Shown: one piece after another, positions 26,471-36,997 of the stretch | How the letters are laid out: every line of letters starts with the position of its first letter | Numbering within the stretch: position 1 is the first letter of the stretch | Assembly (NCBI RefSeq): GCF_001695855.1 | Contig: NZ_MBSS01000023.1 | Span: 434,001-498,000, forward strand | Direction of reading: 5' to 3' | From: Ensifer sp. LC163 | GTDB lineage: Bacteria > Pseudomonadota > Alphaproteobacteria > Rhizobiales > Rhizobiaceae | DNA length: 64,000 nt | The notes under the pieces: generated by a model | Told to the model about the DNA's origin: nothing | Seen by the model: the letters and a program-made list of their open reading frames with translations, nothing else | Databases searched by the model: none | Translations under genes and position numbers: made by a program

Positions 26471-27542
26471 GGGCGAGAACGACCGCGTCTTGCCGAGAAA
26501 AGCCGGCCACAAAGGACTTGCCGATGTCGGGTGCCTGGCCGAGGTGCTGATGCGGGATTGCCAGCTGGACGCTGAGCGGATCGCTGTCATGCGGAACGAC
26601 CGCATGCGCCGTGGCGAAGGCGCCTTCGAAGTCGAAGCGCTTGGATATGGCGACCAGACGGTTTTCGGTTTCCTGCCGATCGACCGAAAGCGATTCCGGG
26701 CGAACATACAGTCGTGCTTTCATCTGCGGCCGAAGGGTCGCGCTGCGCCGTCCGACAAAGCGCCCATGTGCGCCTTCAAGAACCGCGTAGTCGCCGAAGG
26801 TGTCGATGACGGTCCCGGACATGATGTTGTTCTCGCCGACGAATTCGGCGACGAATGCGGTCGCGGGGTTGGTATAGAGTTCAAGCGGCTCGCCCACTTG
26901 CTGCAATTCGCCGGCACTCATCACCGCAACGCGGTCGGACATCGCCAGCGCCTCCGATTGATCGTGGGTGATGTAGATGAAGGTGACGCCGGTGCGCTTC
27001 TGGAGTTCGCGAAGTTCGGCGCGCATCCGCTGCCGTAGCTTGAGGTCCAGCGCAGATAGCGGCTCATCGAGAAGCAGCACCTTGGGCTCGATCGCCAGTG
27101 CGCGGGCGATAGCAACACGCTGTCTTTGTCCGCCTGACAGTTCGTGCGGCATGCGCTCGCCGTAGCCAGGCAGCGCGATAAGCTCCAGCAAGCGTTCGGC
27201 TTCCTGGCGTCGGCGGGCCTTGCTCATGCCGCGCACTTCCAGGCCGAACGCGATGTTTTCCCACACCGGCATGAGCGGGAAGAGCGCCAGGGACTGGAAG
27301 ATCATCGCCGTCGAGCGGCGGTTGGCCGGAACATCGCGCATGTCCTGGCCGTCGATCAGGATCTTGCCCGAGGTCGGCTGGAGGAAGCCCGATATCATCC
27401 GCAAGAGCGTGGTCTTGCCGCAGCCCGACGGGCCGAGGATCGAAAAGAACTCCCCCGACCTTACTTCGAGGGACATGCGCCGGATCGCCAGGCTGGCGGC
27501 AAAGCGCATTTCGACATCAAGCAGGCTGACGGTATTGGTCAT
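26463..27542 (-). CDS. ABC importer ATPase, PotA type
   Basis: A 359-residue ATP-binding subunit. Walker A GPSGCGKTT, Q-loop MIFQSLALFP, signature LSGGQRQRVAIARAL, Walker B VLLLDEPLSALD and H-loop ITHDQSEALAMSD are all present. The last 120 residues form a TOBE domain (LYVRPESLSV) that often gives transport regulation. Length and order match PotA of polyamine importers. It lies 108 nt after the solute-binding-protein gene; the gap holds a hairpin that could set expression lower than that of the binding protein. Confidence 0.92.
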   Translation of the reverse strand: MTNTVSLLDVEMRFAASLAIRRMSLEVRSGEFFSILGPSGCGKTTLLRMISGFLQPTSGKILIDGQDMRDVPANRRSTAMIFQSLALFPLMPVWENIAFGLEVRGMSKARRRQEAERLLELIALPGYGERMPHELSGGQRQRVAIARALAIEPKVLLLDEPLSALDLKLRQRMRAELRELQKRTGVTFIYITHDQSEALAMSDRVAVMSAGELQQVGEPLELYTNPATAFVAEFVGENNIMSGTVIDTFGDYAVLEGAHGRFVGRRSATLRPQMKARLYVRPESLSVDRQETENRLVAISKRFDFEGAFATAHAVVPHDSDPLSVQLAIPHQHLGQAPDIGKSFVAGFSRQDAVVLAHE

Positions 27543-27634
27543 GGCATCAAATATTCCTGGGAATGAGGGGATGGGCGACGCTCGCCTTCAAGGCTTGCGC
27601 CGCCAATCGTATGTGCGTCGCGCTCGCGCGCGCT

Positions 27635-27656
27635 GCCTGACGGAAAAGCGTCAGGC
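27635..27656. terminator. Hairpin at the end of the binding-protein gene
   Basis: GCCTGACG (27635-27642) pairs with CGTCAGGC (27649-27656) around GAAAAG. It spans the stop codon of the binding-protein gene on the minus strand. No T-run follows, so an mRNA-stabilising or attenuating role between the binding protein and ATPase genes is more likely than full termination. Confidence 0.4.
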
Positions 27657-28802
27657 GCTGAGGAAACGGTCCTGGTATTCGGTGCGCAGTTCCACGAACC
27701 AGCTTTCCTGCACTGGCCACCACCACAACTTTTCGAGCGCGTCGCCCGGATAGGCCGTTTCGAAGAAGGCCTTGGCGTCGGCAGGCAGCAGCGCTTCTGC
27801 ACCCTTGGCGGTCGTGTTGACCTTGGCATGGCTGGCGTACATGGCGCCCGCTTCGGGCGTCAGCATCCAGTTGATGAACGCGTAGGCCTGATCGATGTTT
27901 TTTGCGCCGACCGGAAGGGAGATGCCCTCCATCCACGCAAGCGCGCCTTCCTTCGGTGCGATATAGCCGATGGGCATGCCTTCCTGCTTCAGGCCGGCCG
28001 CCGTCGAATCCCACGTCTGCCCGAGGATGCAGCCGTTGGTGCGGAAGGCACCTTGCGCCTCGTTCTGGCTCGACCAGAACTGTGCAACATTCGCCTTGCG
28101 GGCGAGTGCTTCTTCAAGAACCACATCGTAGTTGGCACGCATCGCTTCCGGATCTTTGAAGCTGTCCAGGAAAGGCTTTGGGAGCTTGCCTTCCTGTTCG
28201 AGCCACAGCGCCAGGCCGACAAGGGCCGAATGCCCGCGGACCGTGACCTTGCCGGCCATCTCCGGCTTCCACAGATCGCTATAGGAGGCGGTGCCGTATT
28301 GCAGCGGCGCCTTTTCCGTGTCGAACGCGATGGCCTCCGTGCCCCAATCGGTCGGCACCTGATAGCGCTTTCCGTCGACCACTGCGCCGAGTGTCTCCGA
28401 ACTCTTCACCGCGCTTTCGATGCAACGGTCCCATTCGACCCGCTTTTCGTCGATCGGCTGAACGAGCGAGGCTTCGACATAGTTCGGAACACGGTCGAGC
28501 GCTGGCCAGATCACATCGAACCCCTCGCCCTGATTGACCTTCATCAGGCTGAGGATTTCATCGTTGGTGCCGTAAGGCGTGTAGCTTGCCTTGATGCCGG
28601 TCGCCTTCTCAAATGCCGCGAGCATTTCCGGCGAAATATAGCCGGCCCATGCGCTGATCCGCAGTTCACCGGAACTTGCTTGGGCCGAGGCACTGCGCGC
28701 GACGAACGGCGCGCACACCAGCGAGGCAAGTGCGCCGCTCAGAACTGTTCGCCGCTTCATGTGGAAGGAATGTCTCGTTGTCGCCGGTTTATTTTGTACC
28801 AT
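27651..28802 (-). CDS. Extracellular solute-binding protein, PotD/PotF-like
   Basis: A 383-residue periplasmic binding protein from ATG 28802, with CAGGAG upstream; the reading frame continues far upstream by chance. It has a twin-arginine-type signal (MKRRTVLSGALASLVCAPFV) ending near RSASA. The mature part begins ELRISAWAGYISPEMLAAFE, typical of spermidine/putrescine-type cluster D binding proteins, with FDVIWPALDRVPNYV and TDWGTEAIAFD at the ligand cleft. It delivers its ligand to the permeases encoded downstream. Divergent from the formate dehydrogenase genes. Confidence 0.9.
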   Translation of the reverse strand: MVQNKPATTRHSFHMKRRTVLSGALASLVCAPFVARSASAQASSGELRISAWAGYISPEMLAAFEKATGIKASYTPYGTNDEILSLMKVNQGEGFDVIWPALDRVPNYVEASLVQPIDEKRVEWDRCIESAVKSSETLGAVVDGKRYQVPTDWGTEAIAFDTEKAPLQYGTASYSDLWKPEMAGKVTVRGHSALVGLALWLEQEGKLPKPFLDSFKDPEAMRANYDVVLEEALARKANVAQFWSSQNEAQGAFRTNGCILGQTWDSTAAGLKQEGMPIGYIAPKEGALAWMEGISLPVGAKNIDQAYAFINWMLTPEAGAMYASHAKVNTTAKGAEALLPADAKAFFETAYPGDALEKLWWWPVQESWFVELRTEYQDRFLSA

Positions 28803-29102
28803 GGTGGCACGCTCCTGAATTTGGGTCTCATCCGGCAGAGGCGGGATGAATTTACAGGCGGCGCCTAGCACCCCGATGTAACAGCGAGACGACAGGGGAG
28901 GCATGGGACCTGATACCGACAGGCACCCGAAGGAGGCGGAACGCCGCTTCCATGTCTGTTGCCGGAATCGCGCCGCCAATTGGCCGTTTCGCGCGAAGAA
29001 GCGCTGTCGGCGCGTCAACAGTTGCGCAGGCGGCGCACCTTGACTTGCTGGCGCCGAGCAATAGACTCCAGCACACGAAGTATCGGGAAAGGGAGGCCAT
29101 CT
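28803..29102. promoter_or_regulatory. Divergent gap between the ABC importer and fdoG
   Basis: A 300-nt gap that must hold both promoters. I find no clear FNR box, sigma-54 site or strong palindrome. GGGAGG lies 5-6 nt before the fdoG ATG. The rightward frame of fdoG is open back to 28959 but without a good start, and no small gene is convincing. Confidence 0.35.
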
Positions 29103-32100
29103 ATGAACATAGACCTCTCGCGGCGCAGCTTTCTGAAGCTGGCCGGAGCGGGTGTCGTGGCAACTTCCGTCGGAGCAATGGGCTTCGGCGAATCCGAGGC
29201 GGCGGAAATCGCGCATGTGCGTGCTTTCAAGCTGAAGACCACGACCGAGACCCGCAACACCTGCCCGTACTGTTCCGTTGCCTGCGGCGTCATCATCTAT
29301 TCGAAGGGCGATTCTCGAAAAGGCGAGACGGCGGACATCGTCCATATCGAAGGCGACGCTGATCACCCCACGAACCGCGGGACGCTTTGTCCCAAGGGGG
29401 CGGCGCTCAAGGACTTCGTCAAATCGCCGACCCGCCTCCAACATCCGATGCTGCGCAAGCCCGGTTCCGACACCTTCGAGCGGATCTCCTGGGACGATGC
29501 TCTCGATCGGATTGCCCGCCTGATGAAGGACGATCGCGATGCGAACCTGCTTGCGGCCAACGCCAAGGGCATACCGGTCAACCGCTGGACGACCGTCGGC
29601 ATGCTGGCGGCATCTGCAACAACCAATGAAACGGCCTGGGCGACCTTCAAGTTCGCCAAGAGCCTGGGAATAGTCGGTTTCGATAATCAGGCACGCGTCT
29701 GACACGGCCCTACGGTGGCGAGTCTCGCCCCAACATTTGGCCGTGGAGCAATGACCAACTCCTGGACCGACATCAAGAACACCGACCTCGTCGTCGTCAT
29801 GGGCGGCAATGCGGCCGAAGCCCATCCCTGTGGCTTTAAATGGGTCACGGAAGCCAAGGCTCATCGCGGCGCGAAGCTGATCGTCGTCGATCCGCGCTAC
29901 ACCCGTACCGCATCGGTCTCGGACTACTACGCGCCCATTCGCCAGGGAACCGACATCGCGTTCCTGAACGGCGTCATGAAGTATTGCATCGACAACGACA
30001 GGGTGCAGTGGGAGTACACGAAGGCCTTCACCAACGCAGCCTACCTGGTGAAGGATGGCTTCGGCTACAAGGACGGCCTCTTCACCGGCTACGATGCGGA
30101 GAAGCGCGACTACGACCGTTCGACCTGGGACTATGTGATCGGCGACGACGGCTTCGTCGTGACCGACCCGACGCTGCAGCACCCCCGCTGTGTGTGGAAC
30201 CTGCTCAAGGAGCATCTGGCGCCCTACACGCCTGAAATGGTCGAGCGCATCTGCGGCACGCCGAAGGAGAAATTTCTGAGGGTTGCCGAGATGATCTCGG
30301 AGTGTTCGACGCCGACAAAGACGATGACGTCGATGTATGCCCTGGGCTGGACCCAGCATTCGCACGGCTCGCAGAACATCCGCGCCATGGCGATGCTGCA
30401 ACTGATCCTCGGCAATATCGGCGTGCGCGGCGGCGGTATGAACGCCCTTCGCGGCCACTCCAACATCCAGGGCCTGACCGATCTCGGCCTCATGTCGCAC
30501 CTGCTCACCGGCTACCTGACGGCGCCGACCGAGAAGGACGAGGACTTCGAAACCTACATGTCGACGCGGCAGTTCAAGCCGCTTCGGCCGGGCCAGACAA
30601 GCTACTGGCAGAACTACCGCAAGTTCATGGTCTCGTTCCAGAAGGCCATGTGGGGCGACGCCGCGCGGGCCGACAACGACTGGGCCTTCAACTACCTCGC
30701 CAAGCTCGATGTGCCGTCCTACGACGTGCTGCGCGTGTTCGAGCTGATGCATGCCGGCAAGGTCAACGGTTATCTCTGTCAGGGCTTCAACCCGCTGCTC
30801 GCCTTCCCCAACCGTGCCAAGAACACCAAGGCTCTCTCGAACCTGAAGTGGCTTGTCACCATGGATCCGCTGGAAACGGAGACGGCGCGGTTCTGGGAAA
30901 ACCACGGCGATTTCAACCCGGTCGATACGGCCTCGATCCAGACCGAAGTCATTCAGCTGCCGACGACCTGTTTTGCCGAGGAGGATGGGTCGCTGACGAA
31001 TTCCGGCCGCTGGCTGCAGTGGCACTGGGCTGGCGGGACGCCGCCGGGCGAAGCCAAGCACGATACCTATATCATCGCCCAGATTTTCCTGCGGATGCGC
31101 GAACTCTACCGCACGGAGGGTGGCGCCTTCCCCGACCCGATCCTCAACCTGTCATGGGACTATGCCGACGAGAACGAGCCGACGGCCGAAGAACTCGCCA
31201 GGGAGATCAACGGGCGAGCATTGAGCGATGTCATGGACCCGGCCGATCCCACCAAGGTTCTCGTGCCGGCCGGAAAGCAGGTGGTGAACTTCTCGCAGCT
31301 TCGCGACGACGGCTCGACCATGTCCGGCTGCTGGATCTATTCCGGCTGTTTTAACGAGCAGGGCAACAACATGGCTCGCCGGGACAATCACGACCCCGAC
31401 GACACCGGAACCTATCTCGGCTGGACCTTTGCCTGGCCGCTCAACCGCCGCACGCTCTACAACCGCGCCTCGGCGGACCTGGAGGGTAAGCCCTGGGATC
31501 CGAGCCGCAAGCTGCTCGAATGGGACGGTGCCAAGTGGACAGGCTATGACATTCCCGACATTGCGCCGACGGCCAAGCCCGGAGATGTCGGCCCGTTCAT
31601 CATGAACCAGGAGGGCACCGCGCGTCTGTTCACCCGCGGAATGATGCGCGATGGCCCGTTCCCCGCGCATATGGAGCCGTTCGAATCGCCGGTTGCCAAC
31701 GTCTTCAATCTGAAGATGCGCGGCAATCCGGTCAGCCGCATTTTCGAAGATGACGCCAAGCAGCTGGGGCTTTCGGACGAGTTCCCCTATGCGGCCACAT
31801 CCTACCGGCTCACCGAGCATTTCCACTTCTGGACCAAGCACAACCGCGTCAACGCGGCGCTGCAGCCGGAGTTCTTCGTGGAGATTTCCGAGGAACTGGC
31901 GCAGGAGCGGGGCATAACCAATGGCGGCTGGGTCCGGGTCTGGTCGAAGCGCGGCGAGGTCAAGGCCAAGGCAGTGGTGACCAAACGCATCCGGCCGCTC
32001 ATCTGCGACGGCAAGCCGGTTCACGTGGTCGGCATCCCCTTGCATTGGGGGTTCACCGGTTCTGCGAAAAAGGGTTTCGGCCCCAATTCGCTGGTTCCCT

Positions 32101-32198
32101 TCGTCGGCGATGCCAACATCGAGACGCCTGAGTCCAAGGCTTTCCTCGTCAATATCGAGCCTTCGACGCCGCCAAAGGACAAGGAGGGCATAGCGTGA
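29103..32198 (+). CDS. fdoG: Selenocysteine formate dehydrogenase, alpha subunit
   Basis: 1031 residues when the in-frame TGA at 29700-29702 is read as selenocysteine 200. Tat signal [11 protein letters not shown] at residues 5-15; a [4Fe-4S] site CPYCSVACG with the fourth Cys in GTLCPKGA; the Sec context is NQARV[20 protein letters not shown], the same as E. coli FdnG/FdoG. The rest has the molybdopterin-binding regions of the DMSO reductase family. The enzyme oxidises formate to CO2 in the periplasm and feeds electrons through FdoH and FdoI to the quinone pool. A gene caller that treats TGA as stop would split it in two (to 29702 and from 29715). Sec-making genes follow directly downstream. 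Confidence 0.97.
29700..29729 (+). promoter_or_regulatory. UGA recoding site and SECIS hairpin in fdoG
   Basis: The UGA at 29700-29702 is followed by a small hairpin, GGCGA (29717-29721) with TCGCC (29725-29729) and a GUC loop, 14 nt after the UGA. A bulged GU at the tip of a short helix at this distance is what bacterial SelB recognises. Confidence 0.8.
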
Positions 32199-33166
32199 TG
32201 GATAGCCCGCGCACCGCCGTCAGCAACCCGCCGGTCCAGCCGATGGAGAGCAACCTCACGCAGCGCGATCTCGTTCGCCGCTCCGCCACGAGCGAGCTGC
32301 CGCCGCCGGACCGGCAGCTGACGCCGGTCGCCAAGCTGATCGACGTTTCCAAATGCATCGGCTGCAAGGCCTGTCAGTCGGCCTGCATCGAGTGGAACGA
32401 CACGTTTCCGGATATCGAGGAGAATGTCGGGGTCTATACGAACCCGCATGACCTGACCGAAAACATGTTCACGCTGATGCGGTTTACCGAATGGGTGAAC
32501 CCGGAGACGGACAATCTGGAATGGCTGATCCGCAAGGACGGCTGCATGCACTGCGCCGATCCGGGCTGTCTCAAGGCCTGCCCCTCACCGGGCGCGATCG
32601 TGCAATATTCCAACGGCATCGTCGACTTCATCCATGAAAACTGCATCGGTTGCGGCTACTGTGTGAAGGGCTGTCCGTTCAACATTCCCCGCATTTCGAA
32701 GGTCGATCACCGCGCCTACAAATGCACGCTCTGTTCCGACCGCGTCGCGATGGGGCAGGGGCCGGCCTGTGCCAAGGCCTGTCCGACGCAAGCGATCGTG
32801 TTCGGCACGAAGGACGACATGAAGAAACATGCGGACGAGCGCATCGCCGATCTCAAGTCGCGCGGATACGCCAATGCCGGCCTCTACGATCCGCCCGGCG
32901 TCGGCGGGACCCATGTCATGTATGTCCTGCATCACAACGACAAGCCGCATATCTATGCCGACCTGCCGGATGACCCGAAGATTTCCGCTGTCATCGAGGT
33001 GTGGAAGGGCGTGACCAAATATACCGGCCTTGCGGCGATGGGGCTGGCGGCTGCGGGCGCGATCCTGCACGGCCTGTTCGGCAAGGCGAACCGGGTCGAG
33101 CCTGAGGACGAGGTCAGTGCCGAAAAGCTCGTCGAGGAAGCCGAGGATCTCAGGGAGGGCGCCTGA
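32198..33166 (+). CDS. fdoH: Formate dehydrogenase iron-sulfur beta subunit
   Basis: 322 residues from ATG 32198, overlapping the fdoG stop (TGATG); a GTG 3 nt earlier is also possible. Four ferredoxin-type cysteine groups are visible: [37 protein letters not shown] and [21 protein letters not shown], enough for four [4Fe-4S] clusters. A single C-terminal helix ([20 protein letters not shown]) anchors it to the membrane. It carries electrons from FdoG to the cytochrome b subunit FdoI. Confidence 0.96.
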   Translation: MDSPRTAVSNPPVQPMESNLTQRDLVRRSATSELPPPDRQLTPVAKLIDVSKCIGCKACQSACIEWNDTFPDIEENVGVYTNPHDLTENMFTLMRFTEWVNPETDNLEWLIRKDGCMHCADPGCLKACPSPGAIVQYSNGIVDFIHENCIGCGYCVKGCPFNIPRISKVDHRAYKCTLCSDRVAMGQGPACAKACPTQAIVFGTKDDMKKHADERIADLKSRGYANAGLYDPPGVGGTHVMYVLHHNDKPHIYADLPDDPKISAVIEVWKGVTKYTGLAAMGLAAAGAILHGLFGKANRVEPEDEVSAEKLVEEAEDLREGA

Positions 33167-33852
33167 TGCCCAGGTCGAACGATGTGCAGCCCGAAGACAC
33201 GATCCATCGCGGCCCGCCGGTAACAGTCGGTCGTTACGGACCCGGCAAGCGCCTCAACCATTGGATTACGGCTTCCTGTCTGATCCTGCTTCTGCTGTCC
33301 GGCCTCTCCATGTTCCATCCGTCCCTGTTCTTCCTGACGGATCTGTTCGGCGGCGGCCAGAACACGCGCATGCTGCATCCCTGGATCGGGGTCGTTCTGT
33401 TCCTGAGTTTTTTCATTTTCTTCGCGCAGCTCTGGCGAGCCAACCTGCCGAACAGGACCGACGCGCAGTGGGTCTCGCAGATCGGCGACGTGGTCAACGG
33501 TCATGAGGAACGGCTGCCGGAGATCGGCAAGTACAATGCCGGACAGAAGTTCATCTTCTGGGGCATGGCGTTCTTCATCATCGTGCTGATCGTCAGCGGC
33601 ATCATCATCTGGGAGCAGTATTTCGGCGAGGCAACGCCCATCGACGTCAGGCGCATTGCTGTGCTGACCCATTCCGTTTCTGCGGTGCTGATCATCCTGC
33701 TCTTCATCCTGCATGTCTACGCCGCGATCTGGACCCGCGGTACGCTGCGGGCGATGACGCGGGGCTCGGTCACCGGCGGCTGGGCCTGGCGCCACCATCG
33801 CAAGTGGCTGAAGGAACTTGCTGGACGGGGCCGGATCGATCCGGCAGAATAA
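33166..33852 (+). CDS. fdoI: Formate dehydrogenase cytochrome b556 gamma subunit
   Basis: 228 residues with four membrane helices (TASCLILLLLSGLSMF, VVLFLSFFIFFAQLW, KFIFWGMAFFIIVLIVSGI, SVSAVLIILLFILHVYAAIW). Histidines that could bind two b-type haems lie at the helix ends (LNHWITA, LTHSVSA, ILHVYAA). It passes electrons to quinone. The start overlaps the fdoH stop (TGATG). The next gene, fdhE, follows after about 38 nt. Confidence 0.94.
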   Translation: MPRSNDVQPEDTIHRGPPVTVGRYGPGKRLNHWITASCLILLLLSGLSMFHPSLFFLTDLFGGGQNTRMLHPWIGVVLFLSFFIFFAQLWRANLPNRTDAQWVSQIGDVVNGHEERLPEIGKYNAGQKFIFWGMAFFIIVLIVSGIIIWEQYFGEATPIDVRRIAVLTHSVSAVLIILLFILHVYAAIWTRGTLRAMTRGSVTGGWAWRHHRKWLKELAGRGRIDPAE

Positions 33853-33890
33853 CGACAAAACAGCGGTGGCCGGTCGGCTCGCGAGGTGCA

Positions 33891-34811
33891 ATGTCGATAT
33901 CGTCCGTGCAGCCCGATCCCGCGATGATCGGTGGAATTCCCAAGGCTCCTTTCGTGTTGATGCACAACCCGACGCGTCTTTTCAGGGATCGCGCCGCGCG
34001 TCTCAAAGTGCTGGCGGAAAGCAGCCGCCTTGCGCCCTATTTGCGTTTCCTTGCAGACATCGCAGCGATCCAGGACGACCTCCTGTCCAGCTTGCCGCCG
34101 TTGGAGCCGATTTCCGGGGAGCAGCGCGAGCGGGCGCGCGACAATGCGATGCCGCCGATCGATCGCTCGACCATGGGCGCCTCCGCCGATTGCCGGGACA
34201 CGGTCAGGCAATTCCTTGCGCGGGCGGAGCAACTGGAAATGCCCAAAGCGGCGGTCGAAGCGCTTGCCCAGATCATTGCCACCGACAACGAGACGCTGGG
34301 GTGGATGATCGACAATATCTCCGCCGACAATCTGCCGGCGGAGAGCCTTGCACATCATCTCTTCGTTGCCGCGGCAGTGCAGATCCATGCGGTGCGCCTT
34401 GCCGCGGGACTCGATCCTGGTCACCTCGTGCCGGTGAGCATCGGCGTCTGTCCCGCCTGCGGCGGCAAGCCCGTCGCTTCGCTGGTGGTCGGTTTCCACG
34501 GCGCGGAAGGAACCCGCTATGCCGTGTGCGCCTGCTGCTCCACCAAATGGAACGAAGTCCGGGTCAAATGTCTCTCCTGCGGCTCGACCAAGGGCATCGG
34601 GTACCGCGCCGTCGAAACCGGTGACGAGGAGGCCACGGTCAAGGCGGAGGTTTGCGACAGCTGCCACGGCTGGACGAAGATCATGTACCAGAACAGGAAC
34701 CCGGCGCTCGATGCCGTCGCCGACGATGTCGGCAGTCTCGGCCTCGACGCGCTGATGAAGGATACCGGATACAAACGCGCGGGCTTCAATCCGTTCCTGG
34801 TGGGGTACTGA
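33891..34811 (+). CDS. fdhE: Formate dehydrogenase accessory protein
   Basis: 306 residues from ATG 33891 (GAGGTG upstream; the frame is open back to 33804). FdhE is a cytoplasmic rubredoxin-like protein required for an active formate dehydrogenase. The four CxxC pairs that bind iron or zinc are present: CPACGG, CACC, CLSCGS and CDSCHG. The C-terminal end ([18 protein letters not shown]) is also typical. It lies between fdoI and selA, only 4 nt from selA, in what is probably one operon. Confidence 0.93.
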   Translation: MSISSVQPDPAMIGGIPKAPFVLMHNPTRLFRDRAARLKVLAESSRLAPYLRFLADIAAIQDDLLSSLPPLEPISGEQRERARDNAMPPIDRSTMGASADCRDTVRQFLARAEQLEMPKAAVEALAQIIATDNETLGWMIDNISADNLPAESLAHHLFVAAAVQIHAVRLAAGLDPGHLVPVSIGVCPACGGKPVASLVVGFHGAEGTRYAVCACCSTKWNEVRVKCLSCGSTKGIGYRAVETGDEEATVKAEVCDSCHGWTKIMYQNRNPALDAVADDVGSLGLDALMKDTGYKRAGFNPFLVGY

Positions 34812-34815
34812 CGGA

Positions 34816-36216
34816 ATGGGTGGGCTTGCCGAACTCCGCACCCTGCCGTCCGTCGACCAGATGTTGAAGGCTCCCGCCGTCGCGCCGCTTGTCGAGCGGC
34901 ATGGCCGGGTGGTGGTGACCGAGGAGCTGCGCCTCGTGCTCGGCGAAATCCGCGAGATGGTTCGCGGCGGCGGCTTGATCCCCGATGCGGACGGCGTCAT
35001 GGCCTCGCTTGTGAGCCGGCTCGAATACCGGGATCGCTCCAATCTGCGCCCGCTCTTCAATCTCACCGGCACCGTGTTGCACACCAATCTCGGCCGTGCC
35101 CTCCTGGCCGAGGAGGCGATTGCCGCTGCCGTCGATGCCATGCGCGAGGCGGCGGCACTGGAGTTCGACCTAGATACGGGTCGGCGCGGCGAGCGCGACA
35201 GCCACCTGCGCGACTTGCTTTGCGAGCTGACGGGCGCCGAGGATGCGACGATCGTCAACAACAATGCTGCCGCCGTGCTGATCGCACTGGGCACGGTTGG
35301 CGGCGGACGGCAGGCGATCGTCTCGCGCGGCGAACTGATCGAGATCGGCGGCGCGTTCCGCATGCCCGATATCATGGAGCGCGCCGGCGTTGCGCTGGTT
35401 GAGGTCGGCACCACGAACCGCACCCATGCCAGGGACTATCGCCGGGCGATCGGGCCCGACACGGCGCTGATCCTCAAGGTTCATACGTCGAACTACCGCA
35501 TCGAAGGGTTTACGGCCGAAGTCTCCGGAGCCGAACTCGCGGCGATTGCGCACCAAGCCGGCCTGGTCCTCCTCAACGATCTCGGCTCCGGGACGCTCGT
35601 CGACCTCTCGAGGTATGGTCTTGGCAAGGAGCCGACGGTGCGCGAAGCCGTGGCCGAGGGCGCGGATCTCGTCACCTTCTCGGGCGACAAGCTGCTGGGC
35701 GGACCGCAGGCGGGTTTTATCGTCGGCCGTCGCGATCTGATCGCCGAGATCAACCGGAATCCGTTCAAACGGGCCTTGCGGGTCGACAAGATCCGCATTG
35801 CGGCGACGGCGGCGACATTGAAGCTTTACCGCGATCCCGACCGGCTCGCCTCCCGCCTTCCCACGCTGCGCATGCTGGCGCGACCGCAAGGCGAAATCCG
35901 TGCCCAGGCGGAACGGCTCGCGCCCGGGGTGGCCAGGCTTCTTGCCTCGATGGGCTATCGGGTGGAGATTTGTCATTGTACGAGCCAGATCGGATCGGGT
36001 GCGTTGCCAGTCGACACGATCGCCAGCGCAGGCCTCAGGATCGAGGCTGCGAGCGGCAGCGCGCTCGAAGCGCTCGCGGCGCTTTTCCGCTCCCTGCCGC
36101 GCCCGATCCTTGGCCGCTTGCAGGACGGGGCTCTCATCCTCGACCTTCGCTGCCTTTCCGACGAGGCGCAGCTCCTGAAAAGCCTGTCCGAGGGCGTCGG
36201 ACATGCACTGGCTTGA
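34816..36216 (+). CDS. selA: L-seryl-tRNA(Sec) selenium transferase
   Basis: 466 residues, normal length. This PLP enzyme turns seryl-tRNA(Sec) into selenocysteyl-tRNA(Sec) with selenophosphate from SelD. Motifs: [16 protein letters not shown] in the N-terminal part, [37 protein letters not shown] and the PLP-lysine motif [13 protein letters not shown]. The 3' end overlaps the SEL1-repeat gene by 14 nt. Confidence 0.96.
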   Translation: MGGLAELRTLPSVDQMLKAPAVAPLVERHGRVVVTEELRLVLGEIREMVRGGGLIPDADGVMASLVSRLEYRDRSNLRPLFNLTGTVLHTNLGRALLAEEAIAAAVDAMREAAALEFDLDTGRRGERDSHLRDLLCELTGAEDATIVNNNAAAVLIALGTVGGGRQAIVSRGELIEIGGAFRMPDIMERAGVALVEVGTTNRTHARDYRRAIGPDTALILKVHTSNYRIEGFTAEVSGAELAAIAHQAGLVLLNDLGSGTLVDLSRYGLGKEPTVREAVAEGADLVTFSGDKLLGGPQAGFIVGRRDLIAEINRNPFKRALRVDKIRIAATAATLKLYRDPDRLASRLPTLRMLARPQGEIRAQAERLAPGVARLLASMGYRVEICHCTSQIGSGALPVDTIASAGLRIEAASGSALEALAALFRSLPRPILGRLQDGALILDLRCLSDEAQLLKSLSEGVGHALA

Positions 36217-36997
36217 TCGTCTGACAGGGCACAGCCCAGACCCGACCTCGGCAACGGACGAGATGGCGCAAGCCCTGGCTGCAGCCCGGAACGGGGACTA
36301 CGAGACGGCGCTGCGCCTATGGGAGCCGTTGGCGCGATCGGGTGTCGCGCGGGCACAGAACAATATCGGCGCCTGTTTTGCCGAGGGGCTCGGCGTACCG
36401 CAGGACCGGGAGCTGGCGCGGACGTGGCTGCGACTGGCAGCGGACGCGGGCGATCCCGTTGGCGAACGCAACTATGCGGCCTTTCACATGCGGGGCGTCG
36501 ATGGCGCGGACGGCGACTATGGTATTGCCGCCGACTACTATCGCCGCGCTGCCGAAAAGGGCGACGCGCCGGCGCAGGACATGCTGAGCTGGATGCTGCT
36601 GGAAGGCGAAATCATGACGCCCGATCCGGCCGAGGCGCGCCGCTGGGCCGAGCGTGCCGCTGAGGCCGGCATCGCTTCCTCGATGACCCGGCTCGGCATG
36701 CTCTATCACAACGCTTCGGGCGTCGAGCGCAACCCTGAAAAGGCCGTCCACTGGTGGCGCAGGGGTGCCATGGCGGGCGATGCCGATGCGCAGGCGATGC
36801 TTGGCGCCGCCTGTCATCTGGGGGCCGGCACGGCCCGCGACGGTGTCGCAGCGCTCGCCTGGCTGATCCGCGCGACCACTGGAGGCAGTGCCCTGGCGCA
36901 ACCTTTCATCGGGCCGGTTCGCGAAAACCTGTCGCCCGTCGAGATAAGCCTGGCCGAGGGACGCGCCCTCCAGCCTCTTGGGGAGGAGCGGCCATGA
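36203..36997 (+). CDS. SEL1-like repeat protein between selA and selB
   Basis: 264 residues, mostly SEL1-type alpha repeats of about 36 residues: [88 protein letters not shown]. No signal peptide or membrane helix, so probably a cytoplasmic scaffold or adaptor. It overlaps selA by 14 nt and selB by 4 nt (ATGA), so it looks translationally coupled to both. This kind of protein is not part of the known selenocysteine pathway. A structural role in the Sec machinery is a guess from gene order. Confidence 0.88.
   Translation: MHWLDRLTGHSPDPTSATDEMAQALAAARNGDYETALRLWEPLARSGVARAQNNIGACFAEGLGVPQDRELARTWLRLAADAGDPVGERNYAAFHMRGVDGADGDYGIAADYYRRAAEKGDAPAQDMLSWMLLEGEIMTPDPAEARRWAERAAEAGIASSMTRLGMLYHNASGVERNPEKAVHWWRRGAMAGDADAQAMLGAACHLGAGTARDGVAALAWLIRATTGGSALAQPFIGPVRENLSPVEISLAEGRALQPLGEERP

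Noticed and set aside
28959-29702. Separate 247-residue protein ending at TGA 29702
   Set aside because: It is the first part of fdoG; the TGA is a selenocysteine codon with a SECIS hairpin, and homology continues on both sides.
27651-31061. Very long 1136-residue minus-strand frame
   Set aside because: Only the last 383 residues are a real binding protein; the rest is antisense to fdoG and shows no protein family.
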